Source: CAMCXT01 sp046302715
GTDB taxonomy: Bacteria > Bacteroidota > Bacteroidia > M30B66
DNA: 28,910 bases
Direction: 5' to 3'
Assembly (NCBI GenBank): GCA_046302715.1
Contig: JBKCHQ010000113.1
Span: 1-28,910, forward strand
Within the stretch, counting starts at the first letter, position 1; every line of letters starts with the position of its first letter. Shown here one piece after another: positions 8,465 through 15,735 of this stretch. The notes beneath the pieces were generated by a model. That model saw only the letters and a list, made by a program, of their open reading frames with translations. It was not told where the DNA came from and ran no database searches. The translations under genes were made by a program, and so were the position numbers.

Positions 8465-9412
8465 ATGAAAACACGTGTTACCGAACTCTTAGGTATTGAA
8501 TATCCGATAATTCAGGCGGGCATGATTTGGTGCAGCGGATGGGAGCTGGCATCGGCCGTAAGCAATGCCGGTGGTCTGGGCATTATTGGCGCCGGATCAA
8601 TGTACCCGGAGGTGCTGCGCGAACACATCCAAAAATGCAAGTCGGCCACTTCCAAGCCGTTTGGGGTTAATGTTCCTCTGTTGTATCCCAACATCGAAGA
8701 ACACATGCAAACCATTGTTGATGAAAGGGTGCCTGTGGTTTTTACTTCCGCTGGCAATCCTGCTACCTGGACATCCTGGCTTAAGGAACGTGGTGTACAG
8801 GTGGTAGTGCATGTGATTGCCAATACCAAATTCGCTCTCAAAGCTCAGGCAGCTGGGGTTGATGCCATCGTAGCCGAAGGCTTTGAGGCAGGTGGCCACA
8901 ACGGTCGCGAAGAAACCACCACCCTAGTGCTAATACCGCAAATTGTAGATCAAGTTCAAATTCCTGTTATTGCTGCTGGAGGCATTGCCAACGGTCGGCA
9001 AATGGCGGCTTGTTTTGCGCTTGGTGCGGAGGCGGTTCAAATAGGAAGCAGGTTTATTGCCACACCCGAATCGTCGGCACATGCTGCATTTAAGGAGCGT
9101 ATTCTTACTTCGGTTGAGGGCGACACCCGCCTATCGCTCAAGGCCTTAACACCTGTTCGCTTGCTGCACAACGATTTTGCTGTTCGGGTGCAACAAGCCG
9201 AAGCACGTGGCGCCTCGCGCGAGGAACTTAGCGAAATGCTGGGGCGTGGGCGTGCTAAAAAAGGCATGTTTGAAGGCGACCTTAATGAAGGCGAGCTCGA
9301 AGTAGGCCAGGTGAGTTCCATGATTCGTTCGCTCAAACCCGCCGAAGACGTGGTTAGCGAAATCATGGATGAATTTAATGCTTCCATTCTATCGCTTAAA
9401 AACCTTAGCTGA
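8465..9412 (+). CDS. Nitronate monooxygenase / FabK-like FMN oxidoreductase
   Basis: The 315-residue TIM-barrel flavoprotein starts with MKTRVTELLGIEYPIIQAGM, the standard N-terminus of the family. An in-frame ATG 90 bases upstream would add an unrelated tail and lies before the candidate promoter box. FMN-binding features are AGGLGIIGAG near 35-44, the GVNVPLL segment, the AEGFEAGGHNGR loop with His145 (the catalytic-type His of this superfamily), AAGGIANGR at 170-178 and VQIGSRF at 191-197. The family includes true nitronate monooxygenases, which detoxify propionate-3-nitronate, and FabK enoyl-ACP reductases, and the sequence alone does not separate them here. The stop codon overlaps the start of the P-type ATPase (TGATG). 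Confidence 0.9.
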   Translation: MKTRVTELLGIEYPIIQAGMIWCSGWELASAVSNAGGLGIIGAGSMYPEVLREHIQKCKSATSKPFGVNVPLLYPNIEEHMQTIVDERVPVVFTSAGNPATWTSWLKERGVQVVVHVIANTKFALKAQAAGVDAIVAEGFEAGGHNGREETTTLVLIPQIVDQVQIPVIAAGGIANGRQMAACFALGAEAVQIGSRFIATPESSAHAAFKERILTSVEGDTRLSLKALTPVRLLHNDFAVRVQQAEARGASREELSEMLGRGRAKKGMFEGDLNEGELEVGQVSSMIRSLKPAEDVVSEIMDEFNASILSLKNLS

Positions 9413-11913
9413 TGCATGCCAAGGGCCTTTCAACGCAGGAGGCGTCGAGGCGTCTGGGCCAATACGGTTATAACGAACTTCCTGCGGCTCAGCCTAAAAA
9501 CATCTGGCGTATTGCCGCCGAAGTCATGCGCGAACCCATGTTTTTGTTGCTTATTGCCTGTGGCAGTTTGTATATGCTGCTGGGCGAAATGGGCGAAGGA
9601 GCTATCCTGCTGTCTTCTACCTTAATAATTATATCCATCACTTTTTACCAATACCGCAAAACCGAACGGGCACTCGAAGCGCTGCGTAATATGGCATCTC
9701 CACGAGCACTTGTGCTGCGCGACGGTCTTGAAATCCGCATTCCGGGCCGCGAGTTGGTTCCCGACGATGTGGTATTGCTGCACGAAGGCGACCGTGTACC
9801 GGCCGATGCCTTGGTGCTTGAATCGAACCACCTGTGTGTGGACGAATCACTGCTCACCGGCGAATCTATGCCGGTTGATAAACTTGGTGTTGGCAAACAT
9901 CCCGACGAGGTGTGTCACGTTTACAGCGGCACGTTAGTAGTGAGTGGTCGTGCACGGGTTTGTGTAACCCATACAGGAACAAATTCACGTTTTGGAAACA
10001 TTGGTAAAGCTATTGAATCGATAAAACAAGATAGCACCCGTCTGCAGAAAGAAATGGCCGTACTCATCCGCCGCCTGTTCATTATTGGAGGGGTGTTGAG
10101 CGTACTTGTTGTGGTGGCATTTTATCTCAGCAAGGGTAATTTTATTTCGTCGCTGCTCAACGGACTGGCTGCATCCATGGCTTTTTTGCCGGAGGAATTT
10201 CCGGTTGTGCTCACTATTTTTCTGGCATTGGGAGCTTGGCGTTTGTCGAAACAGCAGGTGCTCACACGTAAATCTTCGGCCATCGAAACGCTGGGGTCGG
10301 CAACAGTTTTGTGCAGCGATAAAACGGGGACTATCACAGAAAACAAAATGCAGGTAGTGGCAATTGCAAAGGAGGGTATTCAAAGTCGAACTGAAATTAT
10401 TGCAGAAAAATCTGTCTTCGCAAAAGAATTGATTTCTACTGCATATTTAGCCTCGCATCCGCTTCCGGTTGATCCGATGGAAAAGGCCATTGCAGAATTG
10501 ATAGCCGAATTAAAGACGTCAACCGATGTGGGGCCTTGCGTACACGAATATCCCTTTGCAAACGATACCCTTGCGATGGCGAGGGTTTATTTACATAACA
10601 CGCTGCATCGCATCGCATTGAAAGGCGCGCCCGAAGCGGTGTTTCGCCTTTGCAGGCTTCCGCAACTGGAGCAGGATAAAATCACGCAACAGATGCATGC
10701 CTTAGCCGAAAGAGGCTTTCGCGTTTTGGGCGTGGGGATGGGTGATATTCAAATTTTGGATGTGCTGCCTGCTGCCTTGGAAGAAATTCCTTTTCGGTTT
10801 TGCGGATTGCTAGCCTTTGAAGACCCTGTGCGCCTTGAGGTTCCAGCGGCAGTTGCTGAGTGCCATCGAGCCGGCATAAAGGTACTGATGATTACAGGCG
10901 ATTTCCCAGCAACAGCCTCCAGCATTGCACAACAAATTAATTTGCCAAACCCTGAAAAAGTGTTGAGTGGATCTCAATTAATTACATTAAGCGATGAAGC
11001 ATTGATACGAGACATAGAAGGGGTGCATGTGTTTGCGCGGGTGAGTCCAGAACAAAAGCTGCGCATTGTTCAGGCCTTGAAAAGTCGGGGCGAGGTGGTA
11101 GCCATGACCGGTGATGGTGTAAATGATGCTCCTGCGCTAAAAGCAGCCGATATCGGCATTTCGATGGGAAAGAAAGGAACCGATGTGGCACGCGAAGCCT
11201 CGTCTTTGGTGTTGCTCGACGATAATTTTGCATCCATTGTGGCAGCCATCCGTTCGGGGCGTCGCATCTTCGATAATCTGCAAAAGGCCATGGCTTATAT
11301 TATTGCCATCCATATTCCAATTATTGGCCTGGTATTGCTTCCCGCATTTTGGGCCGAATTGCCGGTGTTGCTCATGCCGCTGCATATTGTGTTTATGGAG
11401 TTGATTATTGATCCGGTTTGTTCGGTAGCATTCGAATCGGAGCAGGAAGAGCGTGGAATTATGGACCGAGCTCCTCGAAGCATAGGTCAGAAATTTTTTG
11501 GATATTCAAGTATTGTATCCAGTGCCTTTCGGGGTGTATTGTTGTTGATAACTGTTTTGCTGGTTTATTTCGCTACGTTAAAAGAAGGTCATTCGGCTGC
11601 GGAGGTGCGTGCTATTGCGTTTTCTACTTTAATCGTTGGGAATGTATTTTTGATTTTAAGCAGTTTATCAACCACCCGCAGTTTTTTTTCGGTAATGCGC
11701 GAGAAAAGCCGTGTAGTACTACTTTTCCCTATAAGCGCACTATTGATGCTTTCTGCTGTATTGGGATTGGATTTTCTGAGCGGAATTTTCAAGATGCACT
11801 GGCCGGGATGGCAGCACTTTTTACCAGTTATTTGGGGTGCCTTGCTTTTGCTTTTTGTGCTGGAGGTGATGAAAGGTTTTCGGGGGTTTAAAATTGTAAG
11901 TAATTTCAAATAA
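9412..11913 (+). CDS. P-type cation-transporting ATPase (P2-like, unusual PEEFP motif)
   Basis: An 833-residue inner-membrane ion pump. Motifs in order: TGES dephosphorylation loop at 149-152, PEEFP in M4 at 260-264, phosphorylated Asp303 in CSDKTGT, nucleotide-binding KGAPE at 404-408, and hinge TGDGVNDAP at 566-574. About ten membrane segments are visible: two before the actuator domain, two around 221-275 and six after about 625. The overall plan resembles P2A calcium pumps, but the transport residues differ: PEGLP is PEEFP, M5 has HIPI where calcium pumps have the NxGE-type residues, and M6 has ELIID (Glu663, Asp667) rather than NxxTD. The ion is therefore not assigned. The ATG overlaps the stop of the oxidoreductase gene by one base, so the two are translationally coupled. 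Confidence 0.93.
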   Translation: MHAKGLSTQEASRRLGQYGYNELPAAQPKNIWRIAAEVMREPMFLLLIACGSLYMLLGEMGEGAILLSSTLIIISITFYQYRKTERALEALRNMASPRALVLRDGLEIRIPGRELVPDDVVLLHEGDRVPADALVLESNHLCVDESLLTGESMPVDKLGVGKHPDEVCHVYSGTLVVSGRARVCVTHTGTNSRFGNIGKAIESIKQDSTRLQKEMAVLIRRLFIIGGVLSVLVVVAFYLSKGNFISSLLNGLAASMAFLPEEFPVVLTIFLALGAWRLSKQQVLTRKSSAIETLGSATVLCSDKTGTITENKMQVVAIAKEGIQSRTEIIAEKSVFAKELISTAYLASHPLPVDPMEKAIAELIAELKTSTDVGPCVHEYPFANDTLAMARVYLHNTLHRIALKGAPEAVFRLCRLPQLEQDKITQQMHALAERGFRVLGVGMGDIQILDVLPAALEEIPFRFCGLLAFEDPVRLEVPAAVAECHRAGIKVLMITGDFPATASSIAQQINLPNPEKVLSGSQLITLSDEALIRDIEGVHVFARVSPEQKLRIVQALKSRGEVVAMTGDGVNDAPALKAADIGISMGKKGTDVAREASSLVLLDDNFASIVAAIRSGRRIFDNLQKAMAYIIAIHIPIIGLVLLPAFWAELPVLLMPLHIVFMELIIDPVCSVAFESEQEERGIMDRAPRSIGQKFFGYSSIVSSAFRGVLLLITVLLVYFATLKEGHSAAEVRAIAFSTLIVGNVFLILSSLSTTRSFFSVMREKSRVVLLFPISALLMLSAVLGLDFLSGIFKMHWPGWQHFLPVIWGALLLLFVLEVMKGFRGFKIVSNFK

Positions 11914-12068
11914 AACACATCAGTATTAATGCCTTGTTTTGATTGGCTTTATTACCCGAAAATATATTTTAGTTTATAAGGAAATTTCTTGTAAATATTT
12001 GATCTGAAGTTCATAGCTTGCGAGAAATTATTAATTCCTGATATCGGCAATTTTTTGTCGAAAAGGTG

Positions 12069-12099
12069 TTTGATTTATTTTTTGGCATCCCTAATTTTT
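12069..12099 (+). promoter_or_regulatory. Candidate promoter of the DinB-like gene (TTTG-N19-TAATTTTT)
   Basis: TTTG at 12069-12072 and TAATTTTT at 12092-12099 (one mismatch to TAnnTTTG) have consensus spacing. The box lies downstream of the first in-frame start at 12055 and 18 bases before the ATG at 12118, which favours the latter start. Confidence 0.4.
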
Positions 12100-12117
12100 C
12101 TAAAAGTGCAGAACATT

Positions 12118-12600
12118 ATGACCAACAAAGATTTTTTTAAAGCTTGCCTAGTAAGCGAATTAGCGTCCACGGTAAGCATTATCGAGGCGCTTCCAAACGA
12201 TAAACAGAATTACAGGCCACATCCTAATAGCCGGAGTGCCTTCGAAATTGCCGAGCATATTATAGCCCACGCCTTTGACTTTGAGGTTATTTTAAAAAAC
12301 TCCGTATGCGATGAATGTCTTACTATGCCGTTCAAAGATTTTAAAGAGGGGGCGCAGCTGTTAGTAGGCTATTGGGAAAAGGCCATAAAAATTGTTGATA
12401 CCATGGATGAGGAAAGTTTCAATTCCGTTGATGTGGAACTGCTGGTTTCTGGCAAGCCTCTCTTAACCATACCACGGAGTAATATGTTGTGGTTTTTCTT
12501 GTTCGACATTATTCATCACAGAGGGCAGCTAAGCTCATATATCAGACCTATGGGCGGAAAAAATCCTGCGGTATATGGCTACAGCTTCGACACCATTTAA
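12118..12600 (+). CDS. DinB-fold protein
   Basis: A 160-residue four-helix-bundle protein of the DinB/YfiT type. The metal-site pattern is partly visible: EIAEHIIAHA with His47 and His51 in helix 2, and FDIIHHRGQLSSYIRPMGG near 129-147, a very typical DinB C-terminal motif. Relatives use such sites for metal-dependent thiol transfer (bacillithiol or similar), but the function of most members is unknown. The chosen ATG is supported by a candidate promoter inside the longer reading frame that starts at 12055. It stands alone between the ATPase and tRNA-Gly. Confidence 0.85.
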   Translation: MTNKDFFKACLVSELASTVSIIEALPNDKQNYRPHPNSRSAFEIAEHIIAHAFDFEVILKNSVCDECLTMPFKDFKEGAQLLVGYWEKAIKIVDTMDEESFNSVDVELLVSGKPLLTIPRSNMLWFFLFDIIHHRGQLSSYIRPMGGKNPAVYGYSFDTI

Positions 12601-12733
12601 CGTGATTAAATTAAAAATGCGAATTCAAATTAAACACCCTTACTTAGAAGGGGCTTCGCCACTAAATTGATCATTATTTGATTTAAAACAGTCGGATGTT
12701 TTGATTTTTTGCCATAAAAATTTAAATTTTCTG

Positions 12734-12763
12734 TTTGCACAAAACGAATTTCTGTTAATTTTG
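12734..12763 (+). promoter_or_regulatory. tRNA-Gly promoter (TTTG-N18-TAATTTTG)
   Basis: Full consensus Bacteroidota promoter: TTTG at 12734-12737, 18 bases, TAATTTTG at 12756-12763. The mature tRNA starts ten bases after the box. This is the best promoter match in the window and supports the phylum assignment. Confidence 0.75.
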
Positions 12764-12773
12764 CCATCCCAAT

Positions 12774-12849
<76 letters not shown>

Positions 12850-12874
12850 AAAAGCACCGAAAGGTGCTTTTTTT
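12850..12874 (+). terminator. Intrinsic terminator of tRNA-Gly
   Basis: AAAAGCACC, a GAAA tetraloop and GGTGCTTTT form a perfect 9 bp stem, followed by more T. It starts directly after the encoded CCA. Confidence 0.92.
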
Positions 12875-12992
12875 ATTGCGTGTAAATCGGATTGGCCTTT
12901 ATTTTTCCATTAGTTTTCTTTTTAAACGAAACAGAAATTCCACCAAAGTGAGTATTCTTATTTTTAATGCAAAAAAGCCTAAGGCAATCCTC

Positions 12993-13937
12993 TTACCGTT
13001 TCCCCTTTTGTTTTAAAAACACATAACCCATAACTATTTCGCCTCTAAAATCGGCAGGCGTACCTAGACTTTGATTAATGGTATAAGATTGTCTGATGCT
13101 GGTTTGTATACCTTTTGCAGTCGAAAATATTAAAGTATTACGCACTTCGATATCCATTCTTTTAAACTGTGGCAACACGGGCTTAAAAAATCGACTGCTA
13201 TGCTCCAGTTTTAGTTTTTTTCCCAGTTCACAATTCCATAGTGTGGCAACATGCAAACCGCCGTTTACAGACCGATAATAGGGAGTACTTAAATTGGGGT
13301 ATGCCAAAAGCAAGAGCGAGTCGGTGTTGTTTTTTCGTAACCAATCAATTTTTAGACCTGCAATTCCGCAGTCCAAACCGCCCATTCCCGGTTTTTCACA
13401 CTTAAATCCTGCGCTAATTATTGAAGTGCCGGGAAGCAACCATCCTTGGGGTGCATTTACAGGCTGTGACATGCCAATTTCGTAGTTCTTAAAAAGTGCT
13501 GTTTTTACTTCAGCGTGAATGCTGGGAGTGGGATGCATCATTTTTTTAGTAATTCGGGTTGCATTAACTTGTATGCGCGCTTCATCGTTAGAAAGTTTTC
13601 GAAGGCTATCGGGATACACCATGCCACCTAGACGCTGCTCAACCAATAATCCTACATTACTTTTTTTACCTGCTTTTTGCCAAATTAAACGATTAATGGT
13701 ATTTGCCTGTACCTTGCAGTTTTTTGATACAAAACTGCTGAATAACAAATTTATATCCGGCTTTAATTCCATTTCAAAATACCCCCATTTGTTTTTTGGT
13801 GTTATTGAATCTGTGGGAGTATCTGTTGGGGTATTAACATGGGTTGGCTTACGATTAAATTTGCAGGGGTCAAGCTCTTGTGCACATAATAAGCATGACA
13901 TACAACATCCGAAAAAAGCAAAAAAGAGTGTGCGCAT
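12993..13937 (-). CDS. Exported protein of unknown function, possibly an outer-membrane barrel
   Basis: I cannot assign this 314-residue protein to a family with confidence. A signal peptide (1-19, ending LLCAQ) contains four Cys. A Thr/Pro-rich linker at about 30-47 (PTDTPTDSITP) follows. The rest is made of alternating strands such as INLLFSSFVSK, VGLLVEQRLGG, ASIHAEVKTALF-like and a final IVMGYVFLKQ, and it ends near the C-terminus in an aromatic strand. The spacing of strands and the MDIEVRNTLIFS segment are reminiscent of the DUF3078-type barrels of Bacteroidota, but this is a visual impression. It starts 12 bases after the stop of the lipoprotein gene upstream and is presumably in its operon. 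Confidence 0.75.
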   Translation of the reverse strand: MRTLFFAFFGCCMSCLLCAQELDPCKFNRKPTHVNTPTDTPTDSITPKNKWGYFEMELKPDINLLFSSFVSKNCKVQANTINRLIWQKAGKKSNVGLLVEQRLGGMVYPDSLRKLSNDEARIQVNATRITKKMMHPTPSIHAEVKTALFKNYEIGMSQPVNAPQGWLLPGTSIISAGFKCEKPGMGGLDCGIAGLKIDWLRKNNTDSLLLLAYPNLSTPYYRSVNGGLHVATLWNCELGKKLKLEHSSRFFKPVLPQFKRMDIEVRNTLIFSTAKGIQTSIRQSYTINQSLGTPADFRGEIVMGYVFLKQKGKR

Positions 13938-13949
13938 TTGAATTGAACA

Positions 13950-14546
13950 TTATTTCATCTGAATACTGGGAATATTGCCCGGATGAAAGTCTTGATTGAT
14001 GAGCAAGAGGCGAAACATACCATGCGGAGCATGTTGAATAGCCTCGTTTAAGTCGCTAAAGGCTTTTTTATGGTTGGGATTTCCGCTAAAGGTATTCCAG
14101 TACATTACAATGGTATAGGTGGCTTGAATACCAGCTGCGCTACTCTCTGGCCAATGGTTCACTTCAAGAGTATGGTCTAGGATACTTTCAAGGGTAAAGG
14201 CTGAATTACGGGGGAAGGTTTTAAGCGTATCGGGGGTTTTAAGCAGTTGAAGTAAATTGCCTTTGCAGCGTGGGTTTTCAAACGATGCGGCATAATCTAC
14301 CATTTGCCCTGTTGAGTCAAACAGGTAGTGTTGGTTGAGGTGTTTTCGCAAATTACTATCGAGCACTTCTTGTCTTACACGCTTTAATTGCTGGGTTTCC
14401 ATATGTTTTTGTCTGCAAAACCTGATCAAATCTTCATCTGATTGAGGCTTCACTTGCCGTACATCGTGAATGGTGTAAATAATAGGCTTACAACCTAATA
14501 TTGAAAGTAAAAGAAAAGCGTAGGTAAATACGATGCGAATTTTCAT
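13950..14546 (-). CDS. Lipoprotein of unknown function with a possible Cys-less thioredoxin-like core
   Basis: A 198-residue protein with a lipobox: a hydrophobic stretch ending in LSILGC, with Cys19 the expected lipidation site. Residues 143-188 read as strand (YTIVMYW), loop (NTFSGN), helix (NHKKAFSDLNEAIQHA) and strand (FRLLLINQDF), which resembles the beta-alpha-beta start of thioredoxin folds. The position of the CxxC active site (WNTFSG) has no cysteine. The match is weak and function is unknown. The middle gene of three on the minus strand, it is preceded by a hairpin in the 51-base gap (14560-14590) and followed 12 bases later by the barrel-like gene. Confidence 0.78.
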   Translation of the reverse strand: MKIRIVFTYAFLLLSILGCKPIIYTIHDVRQVKPQSDEDLIRFCRQKHMETQQLKRVRQEVLDSNLRKHLNQHYLFDSTGQMVDYAASFENPRCKGNLLQLLKTPDTLKTFPRNSAFTLESILDHTLEVNHWPESSAAGIQATYTIVMYWNTFSGNPNHKKAFSDLNEAIQHAPHGMFRLLLINQDFHPGNIPSIQMK

Positions 14547-14559
14547 AAAACAGGATTAA

Positions 14560-14590
14560 GCAGGAGGACCATAGTGAACGGCCCTCCTGC
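14560..14590 (-). promoter_or_regulatory. Intergenic stem-loop between two envelope genes
   Basis: The minus-strand transcript can fold GCAGGAGGGCC with GGUCCUCCUGC, 11 pairs with one G-U, around a nine-base loop. It lies between the stop at 14598 and the next ATG at 14546. There is no long U tract after it, only a short UUUU 17 bases from the start codon, so an attenuator, processing site or mRNA stabiliser fits better than a full terminator. Confidence 0.6.
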
Positions 14591-14597
14591 CTGGTAA

Positions 14598-15050
14598 TTA
14601 ATAGATGGAAACGATGGTACTGTATGAGCCATCGGCTCTTTTTGTGGTAGAGTAAGAACCTGGCTTTATAGTTATGGAGCTTGCTCCTAGCGCCGAACTT
14701 ATTTTGGCACCGAGGGCTATGGGCTGATCAATAACCATGGGCCCGGTTTCGTTGCTCCGAAAAGCAATTTCAAGTTGTGTGGCATTTAATTTTGTCAATA
14801 AAAGCGTGGTGCCTGTTGCCGAAGGATTGCTGAAATTTCGTGCATCGGACGTAACGCCAAAACTGATGTCGAAACAAGAAAGTCCGATTTTTTTACAGTT
14901 TTGAGTTTTAATGCCCAGATTTCCAGTAATATTTACGCATACGCTTACTGTGCAGGGCGATTCGGGCTTTATTTTTACAACGTCAAAGCGGTTGGCTTTA
15001 AGCTGAACAAAGCCTAAAAGTAAAAAAGAAAAGAAAAGTAAATTTTTCAT
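14598..15050 (-). CDS. Small exported four-cysteine protein of unknown function
   Basis: A 150-residue protein with a signal peptide at 1-19 (LLLGFVQLKAN). The mature part is beta-rich with four cysteines, Cys33, Cys38, Cys52 and Cys59, close together near the N-terminus, probably two disulphides. It ends in IKPGSYSTTKRADGSYSTIVSIY-like Ser/Thr-rich strands with an internal SYST repeat. I do not recognise a family. It is the first gene of a three-gene minus-strand group and has a TAGGTTTG box 122 bases upstream. A divergent XRE regulator gene starts 242 bases away. Confidence 0.78.
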   Translation of the reverse strand: MKNLLFFSFLLLGFVQLKANRFDVVKIKPESPCTVSVCVNITGNLGIKTQNCKKIGLSCFDISFGVTSDARNFSNPSATGTTLLLTKLNATQLEIAFRSNETGPMVIDQPIALGAKISSALGASSITIKPGSYSTTKRADGSYSTIVSIY

Positions 15051-15172
15051 GGTGTTTAAGAAATTGAATTATGAATTTTCGCGGTCTTCAGGTCGCGTTT
15101 TACCTGTCAGATAGAGCGTTTTGATAGTGTGCATTACATTAAGTCATTAGGGCCTCCTTTCTTTGAATAAGG

Positions 15173-15180
15173 CAAACCTA
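15173..15180 (-). promoter_or_regulatory. -7 box TAGGTTTG for the three-gene envelope group
   Basis: An exact TAnnTTTG match on the minus strand. It implies a leader of about 115 bases before the ATG at 15050, long compared with the other promoters here. No clear -33 element. Confidence 0.4.
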
Positions 15181-15256
15181 AATCCGAATTGACTAAATTC
15201 TTTTGCGATAATCACAATACTTATGCGGCCTGTGCACAAAACATATTAGCCATATA

Positions 15257-15287
15257 TTTAACTAATGAAGCTGGTTTTTTAGCTTTG
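15257..15287 (+). promoter_or_regulatory. Promoter of the XRE regulator (TTTA-N19-TAGCTTTG)
   Basis: TAGCTTTG at 15280-15287 is an exact -7 match, with TTTA at 15257-15260 at consensus distance. The box ends five bases before the ATG at 15293, so transcription should begin at about the start codon. Confidence 0.6.
15268..15285. repeat. Inverted repeat AAGCT-N8-AGCTT overlapping the -7 box
   Basis: Two 5 bp half-sites, 15268-15272 and 15281-15285, the second inside the -7 box of the XRE gene. The placement would suit autorepression by the XRE dimer. It is short enough to be chance. Confidence 0.35.
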
Positions 15288-15292
15288 AAAAA

Positions 15293-15715
15293 ATGAAATC
15301 TATGGAAGAAATAGGCCTTCGCATCAGAAAATACAGGCATTTGCGAAACTTAACACAAGAATATATGGCGTCGGAAATAGGCATAGACACTTCCAATTAT
15401 TCCCGAATGGAAATAGGTAGAACCGCCATAACCTTACAGCGCTTATTTGCCATTGCTGAAACGCTAAACGTGGAACCCGAGTGGCTCATTTTGGATCAAT
15501 CTAAACTGCATGCCTTGCAATCGGGTGTGGAAATGCAGCATGAAATTGCCCTTCTTAAAGAAGAGATTCGCCACTTACGTCTTTTAATTACCTATTTCGA
15601 AAATAGTAAAGGTGAAATAGTTCCTGATGAAAGTATGCCCCTGCCCCCTAAACCCCTTTTAAATTTTAAAGGTGGTGTAGGAGGCATTTATTATGGATCG
15701 AATAAATATATTTAA
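15293..15715 (+). CDS. XRE-family helix-turn-helix regulator
   Basis: A 140-residue protein with an HTH_3/Cro-C1-type domain at about 8-63: IGLRIRKYRHLRNLTQEYMA, then the recognition region IDTSNYSRMEIGRT, then LQRLFAIAETLNVEPEWLI. A helical segment at 77-103 (EMQHEIALLKEEIRHLRLL) is probably a short coiled coil for dimerisation. The tail is Pro/Gly-rich. A second in-frame ATG at 15302 is possible, but the first is placed at the predicted transcription start. It is divergent from the three envelope genes and 20 bases before kdsB. Control of its own promoter or of the divergent genes is inference. Confidence 0.9.
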   Translation: MKSMEEIGLRIRKYRHLRNLTQEYMASEIGIDTSNYSRMEIGRTAITLQRLFAIAETLNVEPEWLILDQSKLHALQSGVEMQHEIALLKEEIRHLRLLITYFENSKGEIVPDESMPLPPKPLLNFKGGVGGIYYGSNKYI

Positions 15716-15723
15716 GCCCAATT

Positions 15724-15731
15724 TATTTTTA
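15724..15731 (+). promoter_or_regulatory. Possible -7 box TATTTTTA for kdsB
   Basis: One mismatch to TAnnTTTG, ending four bases before the kdsB ATG at 15736. No convincing -33 element, so weak on its own. Confidence 0.3.
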
Positions 15732-15735
15732 TCGT

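Noticed and set aside
11418..11918. Long frames overlapping the end of the P-type ATPase (157 codons on plus, 109 on minus)
   Set aside because: The ATPase frame encodes the expected C-terminal membrane helices through this stretch; the others have no recognisable features.
12972..12985. GCC-TTA-GGC followed by T6 on the minus strand after the barrel-like gene
   Set aside because: Only three base pairs in the stem; too weak to call as a terminator.
13519..13941. 140-codon plus-strand frame opposite the barrel-like gene
   Set aside because: The minus-strand frame has a clean signal peptide and operon spacing; the plus frame has neither. Since the minus-strand protein is itself unnamed, this is slightly less certain than the other shadows.
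15070..15090. Hairpin CGCGGTC-TTCA-GGTCGCG in the XRE/envelope gap
   Set aside because: Its wobble pairs work only on the plus strand, where no transcript is expected upstream of the XRE promoter.
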